A DNA stretch of 20,527 bases from Rhodocyclaceae bacterium (GTDB taxonomy: Bacteria > Pseudomonadota > Gammaproteobacteria > Burkholderiales > Rhodocyclaceae), in contig JADFDL010000008.1 of assembly GCA_018262875.1 (NCBI GenBank), positions 1 through 20,527 on the forward strand, in the 5' to 3' direction. The position numbers were made by a program, and so were the translations under genes. The notes under the pieces were generated by a model that saw nothing but the letters and a program-made list of their open reading frames with translations, did not search any database and was not told where the DNA came from. This document shows positions 1 to 7,528 of the stretch, piece by piece. Numbering within the stretch: the first letter of the stretch is position 1; each line of letters begins with the position of its first letter.

Positions 1-816
1 CTCCTTCTTGATGGCTTTCTGGCGGGCGGACTCGGAGGACTCTTCCTGCTTCAGGCGACCCTCCTTCTGTTCCAGCCACGAGCTGTAATTGCCTTTCCAG
101 GGAATGCCGTGGCCGCGGTCGAGCTCGAGGATCCACTCGGCGGCGTTGTCGAGGAAGTAGCGGTCGTGGGTCACCGCCACCACGGTGCCGGGGAAGCGGG
201 TGAGGAACTGCTCGAGCCAGTCCACCGATTCGGCGTCGAGGTGGTTCGTCGGCTCGTCGAGCAGAAGCATGTCGGGCTTCGAGAGCAGCAGGCGGCAGAG
301 CGCGACGCGGCGTTTTTCGCCGCCGGAGAGATTGGCGATCTTCGCCTCCCAGGGCGGCAGGCGCAGGGCGTCGGCGGCGACTTCCAGTTGCTGCTCGGCG
401 GTATGGCCGTCGGAGGCGGCGATGATCGCTTCGAGTCGCGCCTGCTCGGCGGCGAGCGCATCGAAGTCGGCGCCGTCTTCGGCGTAGGCCGCATAGACGG
501 CATCGAGCTTCTGCTGCGCCTCGAACACCTCGCCGAGGCCTTCCTCGACGGATTGGCGGACGGTCATCTGCGGGTCGAGCTGCGGCTCCTGCGGCAAGTA
601 GCCGATGGAGAGGTTCGGCATCGGCGTGGCTTCGCCCTCGATATCCTTGTCCACGCCGGCCATGATCTTCAGCAGCGTCGACTTGCCCGAGCCGTTCAGA
701 CCCAGCACGCCGATCTTGGCGCCGGGAAAGAAGGACAGGGAGATGTCCTTGAGGATGTGACGCTTGGGCGGGACGATCTTGCCCACGCGGTTCATGGTGA
801 AGACATATTGGGCCAT
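1..816 (-). CDS. ettA: Energy-dependent translational throttle protein EttA (ABC-F ATPase), 3' part missing
   Basis: ABC-F family ATPase without membrane domains. In this family EttA binds the ribosomal E site and gates entry into elongation according to the ATP/ADP level. The first 272 residues are in the window; the C-terminal half (second ABC domain) lies beyond the left edge. The N-terminus [13 protein letters not shown] matches E. coli EttA closely. The first ABC domain shows Walker [10 protein letters not shown] (residues 39-47), signature LSGGEKRR (163-170) and Walker [12 protein letters not shown] (184-194). The interdomain linker begins near residue 245 with [11 protein letters not shown]. 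The start is the ATG whose complement is at 814-816, where similarity to EttA begins. It is divergent from the next gene. The near-identity over the N-terminal domain separates it from the paralogues Uup and YheS. Confidence 0.95.
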   Translation of the reverse strand, partial: MAQYVFTMNRVGKIVPPKRHILKDISLSFFPGAKIGVLGLNGSGKSTLLKIMAGVDKDIEGEATPMPNLSIGYLPQEPQLDPQMTVRQSVEEGLGEVFEAQQKLDAVYAAYAEDGADFDALAAEQARLEAIIAASDGHTAEQQLEVAADALRLPPWEAKIANLSGGEKRRVALCRLLLSKPDMLLLDEPTNHLDAESVDWLEQFLTRFPGTVVAVTHDRYFLDNAAEWILELDRGHGIPWKGNYSSWLEQKEGRLKQEESSESARQKAIKKE

Positions 817-1089
817 GCTCGGGCTACCTGATTGGAAAGAAGCAATTTTAACGGAGAGTGCTCATGCAGGCCCGATATGACGAACGCAATAGCCTATACT
901 TCAAATACGTAGCGTGATTGAGCCAACAGGAAAATTAATTATCGCACTCATCGATTTCTATTAGATTTGCACGAGAAGGCAAGTCTGCCCGCCGCACCAT
1001 GGCCGAGACTGAACCGGAAGCGCGGCGCCAATCCCGCAAGCATGTCCAGCCAGGCAGGCCATGGCACGAAACTGGAGGAGAACGAAACG
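817..1089. other. Divergent intergenic region ettA / PhnD-like gene
   Basis: 273 bases with no convincing gene. A TAAAAT-like -10 for ettA can be read on the minus strand (complement of 845-850) and a TATACT -10-like hexamer on the plus strand at 895-900, which could serve the binding-protein gene. Neither has a good -35 at 16-18 bases. A strong Shine-Dalgarno GGAGGAG for the next gene lies at 1074-1080. I see no hairpin terminator and no RNA gene here. Confidence 0.3.
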
Positions 1090-1914
1090 ATGTTCCGCAA
1101 GCTGACCGGCATGTTCATGGCATGGCTTCTCCTGCTCGCCGGACAACCCGCCGCGGCCCAGGAAAGGGCCTATCTGCTGGGCGTCATCAGCTACGGCAAC
1201 AGCGCGCAGATGATTGCCACTGAACACCATGGCCTCACCGAATACCTCGGCCGGGTGCTCAAGCGCCCCGTGCGCATCGAGGGCGCGCGCGACTTCACGA
1301 CTTTCGCTGCGCGGGCCAAGGCCAAGCGCTACCACATGATGTTCGTCGCCCCCTCCGCGGTGATCGAGGCCAACCGCTCGGCCGGCTACCTGCCCGTCGC
1401 CAAGGTTCCCGGCCTGCTCTCGGTATCCTTCATGGCGCCGACGAAAGCCGGCATCGCCTTTCCCGAGGACATGAAGGGCAAGCGCATTGGTTTCACCGGC
1501 AAGGACGCCATGATCACCCAACTGGCCTTCGTCGAGCTGCGCAACCTCGGCATCAAGGAACCCGAGAAGTATTTCAGCAGCATGGCCTACTACAACGACG
1601 CCGACGGCGTGCTCGCCGGCATGCAGATGAACCTGATCGACATCGGCGTCGCCAACTCGGGGCTCTTCAACGTGTGGGCCAACAAGGGCGCCGACATGAA
1701 CCTCATCCACTCCGGCAAGGGCGTGCCGCATCTGACTTTCGGCGTGCGCGGCGATCTGCCCGAATCCGAGCGGCGCGCCATCACCGACGCCCTGCTCAAG
1801 GCGACGCAGGACAAGGACGCCCAGGAATTCCTCCGCTTCAGCAATTTCCCTGGCTTCGAGCCGGCCAAGCTTGCCGATTACGAAGAAATGGCCAAGACCC
1901 TCGGCATCAAGTAG
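1090..1914 (+). CDS. PhnD/SsuA/transferrin-type periplasmic substrate-binding protein
   Basis: A 274-residue exported binding protein of the phosphate/phosphite/phosphonate (PhnD-like) family. The N-terminus is a Sec signal peptide: basic MFRK, hydrophobic MAWLLLLAG, and probable cleavage after PAAA near residue 23. The mature part begins YLLGVISYGNSAQMI and contains typical family segments: YLGRVLKRPVRIE, the MMFVAPSAVIEANR stretch, GKRIGFTGKDAM and the closing DALLKATQDKDAQEFL. An upstream in-frame start would add about 41 residues before the signal peptide. The ATG at 1090 is preferred because GGAGGAG lies 9 bases before it and the signal peptide starts there. No permease or ATPase gene is beside it. 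The true ligand cannot be told from the sequence; similar orphan proteins occur in respiratory loci. The family call is firm, the substrate is not. Confidence 0.85.
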   Translation: MFRKLTGMFMAWLLLLAGQPAAAQERAYLLGVISYGNSAQMIATEHHGLTEYLGRVLKRPVRIEGARDFTTFAARAKAKRYHMMFVAPSAVIEANRSAGYLPVAKVPGLLSVSFMAPTKAGIAFPEDMKGKRIGFTGKDAMITQLAFVELRNLGIKEPEKYFSSMAYYNDADGVLAGMQMNLIDIGVANSGLFNVWANKGADMNLIHSGKGVPHLTFGVRGDLPESERRAITDALLKATQDKDAQEFLRFSNFPGFEPAKLADYEEMAKTLGIK

Positions 1915-1977
1915 CGGCAACAATCCCGAGGAAAGATGGATATGAGCCGCCTTGATGCGTCGATCATTGTTTTCGGC

Positions 1978-2006
1978 TTGCCCACGGTGCGCGCGACTGC
2001 AATAAT
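1978..2006 (+). promoter_or_regulatory. Candidate sigma-70-type promoter upstream of the cytochrome cluster
   Basis: TTGCCC (1978-1983) and AATAAT (2001-2006) are separated by 17 bases, with 4/6 and 5/6 matches to the consensus hexamers. It would give a leader of roughly 195 bases before the NapC-type gene. Found by eye, so it is only a candidate. Confidence 0.3.
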
Positions 2007-2207
2007 CGCCCGGAAGACAAGCGGCAGGAAATGGAATGGGGAGCAGGCAAGTCGCATCGTAGCCGGAACCGGACGGTACCTTGACCATCGGGCTTGCGCG
2101 GGGCTAAAGTCAGTCCCGCCGGAACGGCGCCTTGTTCCCCGCCGCCTTGATTTTTTTCATGCCGGCTTCGGCCGATCTCTTGAATCCGACTGCAGCCTGA
2201 ATTTGAA

Positions 2208-2858
2208 ATGAGCGACAACACACAACCGCCCGGCGCTACGGAAGACACCGGCAAGCGAGGTCTCTGGCAGAGACTGAAAAACCCGCCGAAATGTTCCATG
2301 CTGCGCATGATCGTTCTCGGCATCGTCGGCGGCATCGCCATCTGGGGCGGCCTCAACACCGGCATGGAGTGGACCAACCGTTCCGAGTTCTGCACCTCCT
2401 GTCACGAGATGACCATTCCCTACGAGGAACTCAAGAAGACCGTGCACTACAAGAACCGCAGCGGCACTACCGTGCAATGCGCCGACTGCCATGTCGCCAG
2501 CAGCAAGACGCCGACCGACTACATGTTCAAGTCGTTCCAGAAGCTGATGGCGGCCCGCGACGTCGTCGGCCACATCCTGGGCACCATCGACACGCCGGAA
2601 AAATACGAGGCCTACCGCCTGACCATGGCCAAGCGCGTCTGGGAGCGGATGGAAGCCCGGGATTCCAAGGAATGCCGCAACTGCCACGACTTCAAGACCA
2701 TGGATCCGGAAAAGCAGAAGGATCGCTCGGTGGTGAAGCACGAGGGCGCGATGGAGGACGGTAAGACCTGCATCGAATGCCACAAGGGCATCGCGCACAA
2801 AGCGGTTCACCACCTGCTGGAGCAGGAAAAAACGCCGGCTGCCGGCAAGCAGGGTTGA
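2208..2858 (+). CDS. NapC/NirT-family membrane-anchored tetraheme cytochrome c
   Basis: A 216-residue protein with a cytoplasmic N-tail, one transmembrane anchor (about residues 34-50) and a periplasmic domain with four CXXCH haem motifs: C62-TS-CH, C91-AD-CH, C156-RN-CH and C188-IE-CH. The segment GGLNTGMEWTNRSEFC before haem 1 is typical of NapC, and Met68 in CHEM fits the usual methionine ligand of haem 1 in the NapC/NrfH family. Family members pass electrons between membrane quinol and periplasmic redox partners. No nap, nir, nrf, tor or dms reductase gene is nearby. It instead heads a cluster with two more c-type cytochromes and an FccB-like flavoprotein, so it may link that system to the quinone pool (inference). 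No clear Shine-Dalgarno precedes the ATG at 2208. Confidence 0.92.
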   Translation: MSDNTQPPGATEDTGKRGLWQRLKNPPKCSMLRMIVLGIVGGIAIWGGLNTGMEWTNRSEFCTSCHEMTIPYEELKKTVHYKNRSGTTVQCADCHVASSKTPTDYMFKSFQKLMAARDVVGHILGTIDTPEKYEAYRLTMAKRVWERMEARDSKECRNCHDFKTMDPEKQKDRSVVKHEGAMEDGKTCIECHKGIAHKAVHHLLEQEKTPAAGKQG

Positions 2859-2910
2859 GCCGCGCCATTCGCAAAATGATTTCCGTACCGAGCATCAGGA
2901 GGAGTAGGCA

Positions 2911-3813
2911 ATGAAAAAGATCACCGTTGCAGTCATGGGCCTGTTTGTCGCCGGTGGCGCCTTCGCCGCGCCGGACTGGGACAAGGTTCCGCCGCGCAAG
3001 ATGACCCTGTTTTATCCCGGTCAGGCGAGCTACGAGTGGGTCATGAACAAGGCCGACCACTCGGCCGTTCCCGACATCGTCGACAAGAAGCGTCCCTGCG
3101 CCAAGTGCCATGAAGGCGACGCCAGCGAAATCGGCGACAAGATCGTCGCCGGCAAGCCGGTCGGCAGTTCCAAGTCGGTGCTGGAGCCCACTCCGCCGAA
3201 GGGCAAGGCCGGCTCGATCCCGATCACCTTCCAGGCGGCCCACGACGGCAACAAGATCTACTTCCGCTTCGAGTGGGTGCCGCCGAAGATCGGCGACAAG
3301 AAAATGGATGCGAAGAACGAGGTCAAGCTGGCCATGATGTTCGACGGCGGCGGCACGGTGGAGGGTTCCGGCCTGAACGGCTGCTGGTCAACCTGCCACC
3401 AGGACCTGCGCACCATGAAGAGTCCCAAGGACGACAAGAAGACCAAATACATCAAGGACGCGGATCTCGCCGGCGGCAAGTTCATGGACCTGATGCAATT
3501 CCGCAGCGGCAAAGGCGAAAAGCCGGTGGACGGTCATGTCACCGACCAGCGCTACAACGATGGCGGTAAGAGCCTGCTCAAGGCCGAGGGCAAGAAGGAA
3601 GGCAACAAGTGGGTGGTGACCTTCGAGCGCACGCTGGCCGGCGGCGGCAAGGGGGATCACAGCATCGCCGCCGACAAGGTGTATAACTTCGGCATCGCCA
3701 TTCACGAGGATCACACCAACGCGCGCTTCCACTACGTCTCGCTGGGCTACCAGTTCGGGCTCGACAAGGCGATGCCCGACGTGAAGAATTACATCAATGT
3801 GACGAAACAGTAG
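2911..3813 (+). CDS. Periplasmic cytochrome c with ethylbenzene-dehydrogenase-type haem-binding domain
   Basis: A 300-residue exported protein. The signal peptide MKKITVAVMGLFVAGGAFA is cleaved after about residue 19. A CAKCH haem c motif (C63, C66, H67) lies in the N-terminal third. From about residue 90 to the end it resembles the EB_dh/cytochrome c-552-like domain (AHDGNKIYFRFEWVPP, VKLAMMFDGGG, YNFGIAIHEDHTNARFHYVSLGYQ), the fold of the gamma subunit of ethylbenzene dehydrogenase and DMSO-reductase-type haem b subunits. Inside it, C158-WST-C162-H163 is a CX3CH sequence, one residue longer than a standard haem c site. AGGAGGAG lies just before the ATG. It sits 52 bases after the NapC-type gene, in the same operon. 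It most likely carries electrons between the NapC-like protein and the diheme cytochrome/flavoprotein pair. The domain call is fairly sure; the partner order is inferred. Confidence 0.8.
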   Translation: MKKITVAVMGLFVAGGAFAAPDWDKVPPRKMTLFYPGQASYEWVMNKADHSAVPDIVDKKRPCAKCHEGDASEIGDKIVAGKPVGSSKSVLEPTPPKGKAGSIPITFQAAHDGNKIYFRFEWVPPKIGDKKMDAKNEVKLAMMFDGGGTVEGSGLNGCWSTCHQDLRTMKSPKDDKKTKYIKDADLAGGKFMDLMQFRSGKGEKPVDGHVTDQRYNDGGKSLLKAEGKKEGNKWVVTFERTLAGGGKGDHSIAADKVYNFGIAIHEDHTNARFHYVSLGYQFGLDKAMPDVKNYINVTKQ

Positions 3814-3870
3814 TAAAGAGGCAGCAGAAGTCGAGCAGTTCGTTTTTCCACGCAAAAGGAGGAGATGACT

Positions 3871-4449
3871 ATGAGGATAAAAGCAATCCAGTGGGCGCTG
3901 TCCGCTGCCGTCCTGGCGATGTCGGCAAGCGCTTTCTCGGCGCCGCCGACGCCCGCCATGCTGTCCAACGCCTGCGCCGGCTGCCATGGCACCCATGGCG
4001 AGAGCGCCGGGCCGAGCATGCCGGCCCTGGCGGGACAATCGAAAATCTCGATTGTCGAGTCGATGAAGGGCTTCAAGAGCGGCGAGCGGCCATCAACCGT
4101 CATGGGCCGCCTGTCCAAGGGCTACTCCGACGCGGAGTTCGAGGCGATGGGAGAGTTTTTCTCCAGGCAGAAGCCGTTCACCACCAGCCAGACGCTCGAC
4201 CGCGCCAAGGTCGCCAAAGGCGCCGAGCTGCATGAGAAGAACTGCGCCCGCTGCCACGTCGAGAACGGCAAGGAGATCAAGGACAACTCGCCGGTCATGG
4301 CCGGCCAGTGGGTGAAGTACCTTGAGATTCAGATGGCCGACTACCATTCCGGCAAGCGCAAGATGTTCGACCGCAAGGCCGAGAGGATGAAGCCGCTGTC
4401 CCAGAGCGATCTGGACGCCATCGCGCACTTCTACGCCAGCGTGAAATAA
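3871..4449 (+). CDS. Diheme cytochrome c, FccA/cytochrome c4 type (candidate sulfide dehydrogenase cytochrome subunit)
   Basis: A 192-residue periplasmic cytochrome with a signal peptide cleaved near ASAFSA (about residue 24) and two class I haem domains: C35-AG-CH and C125-AR-CH. Probable methionine ligands lie in the domain segments containing STVMGRL and MKPLSQSD. The two-domain layout, with LAGQ and MAGQW segments, fits both cytochrome c4 and the cytochrome subunit of flavocytochrome c sulfide dehydrogenase. Its place 13 bases before an FccB-like gene favours the latter. An in-frame ATG at 3865 abuts the Shine-Dalgarno AAGGAGGAG (3856-3864) with no spacing. The ATG at 3871, 6 bases downstream, is therefore the better start. 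Its expected role is to accept electrons from the FAD of the flavoprotein. Confidence 0.82.
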   Translation: MRIKAIQWALSAAVLAMSASAFSAPPTPAMLSNACAGCHGTHGESAGPSMPALAGQSKISIVESMKGFKSGERPSTVMGRLSKGYSDAEFEAMGEFFSRQKPFTTSQTLDRAKVAKGAELHEKNCARCHVENGKEIKDNSPVMAGQWVKYLEIQMADYHSGKRKMFDRKAERMKPLSQSDLDAIAHFYASVK

Positions 4450-4462
4450 GGGAGGAAATAAT

Positions 4463-5761
4463 ATGACAATCGATCGGAGAAGTTTTCTCAAGATGACCGC
4501 GGGCGCCGGTGCGGCAGGCGTTCTCTATGGCTGCGCCAGCACGGGCCCGTCAGGCTCCACGGCGGATGTCATGCCGAAGACCGGCCGCCGTGTAGTGGTG
4601 GTCGGCGGCGGCTATGGCGGCACCATCGCCGCCAAGTACATCCGCATGATGGACAAGAACATCGAGGTCGTGCTGGTCGAGCGCAACGACCATTTCGTCT
4701 CCTGCCCGTTCAGCAACCTGTACATCGGCGGCCTCATGAAAGACCTGTCGCCGCTGACCATCAGGTACGACAAGCTGGCGGCCAACCACGGCATCAAGCT
4801 GCTGCAGGCCGAGGTCACCGGTGTGGATGCGGCGTCCAGGACGGTCGTCACCTCCAAGGGCACGCTCAAGTATGACCATCTGGTCCTCTCCCCCGGCATC
4901 GATTTCCGCACCGAGGAAGTCAAGGGCTACGACATCGCGACCACCCCTGAAGTCATCCCCCATGCCTGGAAGGCCGGCCCGCAGACCGTGCTGCTGCGCA
5001 AGCAGCTCGAAGCCATGCCGGACGGCGGCAACGTCGTGCTGAGCATCCCGCTTGCCCCCTTCCGCTGCCCGCCCGGACCCTATGAGCGGACCAGCATGAT
5101 CGCCATGTTCCTCAAGCAGCACAAGCCGAAGTCGAAGATCATCGTCCTCGACGCCAATCCGGACATCGTCTCAAAGAAGGGCCTCTTCCTGAAGGGCTGG
5201 AAGAAGCACTACGAGGGCATCGTGGACTACCGCCCGGCCAAGAAGGTCACGGAAGTGGATGCCCGGTCCAAGACCGTGCTGGTCGAAGGCCTAGAGGACG
5301 TCAGAGGCGCCGTGGTCAACCTGATTCCGCCGCAGCGCGCCGGCCAGATCGCCGTCGCGGCGGGCCTGGTGGGCGCAGACAAGAACTGGTGCCCGGTCAA
5401 CCCGACCACTTTCGAGTCGACGATTCACAAGGGCATCCACGTCATCGGCGATGCCTGCGTGGCGGGCGCCATGCCCAAGTCCGGCTATTCGGCCAACTCG
5501 GAAGCCAAGGCCTGCGCCACCAACATCGTCAACATGATGAACGGCAGGGAGATCGTCGATTTCTCCGGCATCAACACCTGCTACAGCTTCCTCTCCGCCA
5601 AGGAAGCGGTCGAGGTCACGGGTGTCTACAAGGTGGATAAGGAGAAAAACACGATCATCGCGGTGCCTGGCACGGTGGGCGTCTCGCCCGACCTGTCCGA
5701 GCTCGAGGCCATTTATGCCGAGAGCTGGCTGAAGAACATCCTCATCGAAATGTCGACCTGA
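4463..5761 (+). CDS. fccB: FccB-type flavocytochrome c sulfide dehydrogenase flavoprotein subunit
   Basis: A 432-residue exported FAD protein of the sulfide dehydrogenase/SQR superfamily. It starts with a twin-arginine signal (RRSFLK, residues 5-10) and then has a GGGYGG dinucleotide-binding loop (48-53). Segments shared with Allochromatium FccB include FRCPPGPYER, NLIPPQRAGQIA, the FESTIHKGIHVIGDAC region and PKSGYSANS. Three cysteines match its functional ones: C81 in SCPFSN (site of covalent FAD attachment) and C202 and C310 (redox-active disulfide pair). The expected reaction is oxidation of sulfide to sulfur, with electrons passed to the diheme cytochrome encoded just upstream. GGAGGA (4451-4456) precedes the ATG. 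The signal region also contains LYGC (C24), a possible lipobox. The family is firm; sulfide as the physiological substrate is likely but not proven. Confidence 0.88.
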   Translation: MTIDRRSFLKMTAGAGAAGVLYGCASTGPSGSTADVMPKTGRRVVVVGGGYGGTIAAKYIRMMDKNIEVVLVERNDHFVSCPFSNLYIGGLMKDLSPLTIRYDKLAANHGIKLLQAEVTGVDAASRTVVTSKGTLKYDHLVLSPGIDFRTEEVKGYDIATTPEVIPHAWKAGPQTVLLRKQLEAMPDGGNVVLSIPLAPFRCPPGPYERTSMIAMFLKQHKPKSKIIVLDANPDIVSKKGLFLKGWKKHYEGIVDYRPAKKVTEVDARSKTVLVEGLEDVRGAVVNLIPPQRAGQIAVAAGLVGADKNWCPVNPTTFESTIHKGIHVIGDACVAGAMPKSGYSANSEAKACATNIVNMMNGREIVDFSGINTCYSFLSAKEAVEVTGVYKVDKEKNTIIAVPGTVGVSPDLSELEAIYAESWLKNILIEMST

Positions 5762-5780
5762 TACGCAGCAGCAAGCTCAA

Positions 5781-5813
5781 AAACAAACCCCGCTCCGGCG
5801 GGGTTTGTTTTTT
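5781..5813. terminator. Bidirectional rho-independent terminator between fccB and dut
   Basis: A perfect 13-bp stem, AAACAAACCCCGC (5781-5793) and its complement (5798-5810), with loop TCCG. T residues follow on the plus strand, and on the minus strand the A-rich arm reads as T-rich. It lies between two convergent genes and can end transcription of both. Confidence 0.9.
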
Positions 5814-5819
5814 CAGGCG

Positions 5820-6269
5820 TCAGCCATGGCCGGTGCTGCCGAAGCCGCCAGCGCCGCGCTGCGATTCCTCGAAGCTGTCGACAATATTGAAGGCCACCTG
5901 CAGCACCGGCACGACGATCAACTGCGCCAGGCGGTCCATCGGGTTGATGGTGAAGGTCTCGCGGCCGCGGTTCCAGGTGGATACGAAAATTTCGCCCTGG
6001 TAGTCGGAATCGATCAGGCCGGTGAGATTGCCCAGCACGATGCCGTGCTTGTGGCCAAGGCCCGAGCGCGGCAGGATCAGCGCCGCCAGGCCCGGATCGG
6101 CCAGGTGGATGGCGATACCGGCGGGAATCAGCTGGGTGTCGCCCGGATGCAGCTTCACCGGCGCCTCGACGCAGGCGCGCAGGTCGAGGCCGGCGGCGCC
6201 GGGCGTGGCGTAATGGGGCGGATTGTCCTTCAGCCGCGGATCGAGGATCCGCACATCGATGCGATGCAA
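5820..6269 (-). CDS. dut: dUTP diphosphatase (deoxyuridine 5'-triphosphate nucleotidohydrolase)
   Basis: A homotrimeric dUTPase that hydrolyses dUTP to dUMP and pyrophosphate, which keeps uracil out of DNA and supplies dUMP for dTMP synthesis. It has 149 residues, the usual length. Motifs in order: [10 protein letters not shown] (motif 1), [10 protein letters not shown] (motif 2), [10 protein letters not shown] (motif 3, with the catalytic Asp) and the C-terminal glycine-rich [10 protein letters not shown] (motif 5). The N-terminus [13 protein letters not shown] aligns with E. coli MKKIDVKILDPRV only if a TTG (complement of 6267-6269) is used. GGAGGG is placed correctly upstream of it. The frame stays open further upstream, but that part overlaps coaBC out of frame and is not dUTPase-like. 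The start is 4 bases past the coaBC stop, so the two genes are co-transcribed. Confidence 0.95.
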   Translation of the reverse strand: MHRIDVRILDPRLKDNPPHYATPGAAGLDLRACVEAPVKLHPGDTQLIPAGIAIHLADPGLAALILPRSGLGHKHGIVLGNLTGLIDSDYQGEIFVSTWNRGRETFTINPMDRLAQLIVVPVLQVAFNIVDSFEESQRGAGGFGSTGHG

Positions 6270-6273
6270 GAAA

Positions 6274-7470
6274 TTACCCTCCGTTGCCGGCCAGCATCTG
6301 GTCGATGTGGGCGACGATGCCGCGGGCGATCTCGATCTTCGGGGCCGGACCGAGCGGGTGCCGGCCCCGATCGTCGAACATGACGACCGTGTTGCCGTCG
6401 CCACCCAACCCGTGCCGGAGCAGATTGCCGACGACCAGCGGCAGCTTCTTGGCCAGGCGCTTGCCTTGCGCGTACTCGTCGAGGTTCTCGCTCTCGGCGG
6501 CAAAGCCGACGCAGAACGGCGGCTGCGGCAGCGCGGCAATCTCGGCCAGGATGTCTGGATTCGGCTGCAGGGTCAGGGTCAGCGGCTGGGCGGCCTTCTT
6601 GATCTTCTGTGCCGCCGTTTGCTCCGGGCGATAGTCGGCCACGGCCGCCACACTGATGAAAATATCCGTCTCCCTGACATGGCGCTGTACCGCTTCGCGC
6701 ATTTCACCGGCGCTCTGTACATCGACGCGCACGACCCCGGCCGGGGTCGGCAGCGCCACCGGCCCGCTCACCAGCGTCACTGAAGCGCCGGCATCGCGCG
6801 CGGCGCGCGCCAGAGCGAAGCCCATTCTGCCGGAACTCAGGTTGGTCAGGCCGCGCACCGGGTCGAGCGCTTCGAAGGTCGGCCCGGCGGTGAGCAGGAC
6901 GCGGCGCCCGGCCAGCACTTTCGGCTGGAAAAAACCGACCACCGCATCGTGCAGTTCCGCCGCTTCCAGCATGCGCCCCAGGCCGGTCTCGCCGCAGGCC
7001 TGCTCGCCGCAGGCCGGGCCGAGGACGATCACGCCGTCCTGCGCAAGCTGACTTTTGTTGCGCTGCGTGGCGGGGTTCTCCCACATCTGGCGGTTCATCG
7101 CCGGCGCCACGATCAGCGGGCAGTCGCGCGCCAGGCACAGGGTCGACAACAGGTCGTCGGCCAGGCCGTGCGCCAGCTTGGCGAGGAAGTCCGCCGAGGC
7201 CGGCGCGACGACGATGGCGTCGGCGCCGCGCGAAAGGTCGATGTGGGCCATGTTGTCCGGCATGCGCGCATCCCACATGTCGGTCCAGGCCGGCCGGCCG
7301 GTGAGCGCCTGGAAGGTCGCCGGCGTGACGAACCGGGCGCCCGACTGCGTCAGCACGGCGTGCACTTCCGCGCCGTCCTTGACGAACAGCCGCGCCAACT
7401 CGGCCGCCTTGTAGGCCGCGACGCCGCCGGTGACGCCCAGCACCAACCGTTTTCCCTTCAGTTCAGCCAT
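6274..7470 (-). CDS. coaBC: Bifunctional phosphopantothenoylcysteine decarboxylase / phosphopantothenate-cysteine ligase
   Basis: Performs two consecutive steps of coenzyme A synthesis: ligation of cysteine to 4'-phosphopantothenate (CoaB) and FMN-dependent decarboxylation (CoaC). It has 398 residues, as usual. The CoaC half shows [11 protein letters not shown] (12-22) for flavin binding, catalytic His76 in [14 protein letters not shown] (123-130) and C159 in the [10 protein letters not shown] substrate flap. The CoaB half from about residue 190 shows [25 protein letters not shown] and KIKK. It forms an operon with dut, the same pairing as dfp-dut in E. coli, and is divergent from radC with 58 bases between the starts. 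Confidence 0.97.
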   Translation of the reverse strand: MAELKGKRLVLGVTGGVAAYKAAELARLFVKDGAEVHAVLTQSGARFVTPATFQALTGRPAWTDMWDARMPDNMAHIDLSRGADAIVVAPASADFLAKLAHGLADDLLSTLCLARDCPLIVAPAMNRQMWENPATQRNKSQLAQDGVIVLGPACGEQACGETGLGRMLEAAELHDAVVGFFQPKVLAGRRVLLTAGPTFEALDPVRGLTNLSSGRMGFALARAARDAGASVTLVSGPVALPTPAGVVRVDVQSAGEMREAVQRHVRETDIFISVAAVADYRPEQTAAQKIKKAAQPLTLTLQPNPDILAEIAALPQPPFCVGFAAESENLDEYAQGKRLAKKLPLVVGNLLRHGLGGDGNTVVMFDDRGRHPLGPAPKIEIARGIVAHIDQMLAGNGG

Positions 7471-7480
7471 GACGATGCGC

Positions 7481-7511
7481 TAGAATCCGCTACTCCGATC
7501 CGGCGATTCTA
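7481..7511. promoter_or_regulatory. Candidate divergent -10 elements between coaBC and radC
   Basis: TAGAAT occurs on the plus strand at 7481-7486 and again on the minus strand (complement of 7506-7511), facing radC and coaBC respectively. Neither has a clear -35. The 58-base gap leaves little other room for promoters. Seen by eye only. Confidence 0.25.
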
Positions 7512-7528
7512 CTAGGATTGAACCGACG

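Noticed and set aside
109..831. 240-residue plus-strand frame opposite ettA
   Set aside because: It mirrors the EttA coding strand, which is clearly real by its Walker and signature motifs.
961..2088. 375-residue minus-strand frame opposite the PhnD-like gene
   Set aside because: Shadow of the binding-protein gene, with His/Gly/Val-rich composition and no domain.
2110..2210. Short minus-strand frame whose translation looks protein-like (ends MKKIKAAGNKAPFRRD then stop)
   Set aside because: It could be the remnant of a gene end, but it is only about 33 codons before running into the NapC-type coding region, with no start signal or recognised family. A search of the peptide against proteins would settle it.
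1936..2211. 91-residue plus-strand frame ending on the NapC-type start codon
   Set aside because: No family resemblance, no Shine-Dalgarno at a suitable distance, and unusual amino-acid mix. I treat it as chance in a leader region.
3865..3870. ATG at 3865 as the start of the diheme cytochrome gene
   Set aside because: It directly abuts the Shine-Dalgarno with no spacing. The ATG six bases later has correct spacing and gives a cleaner signal peptide.
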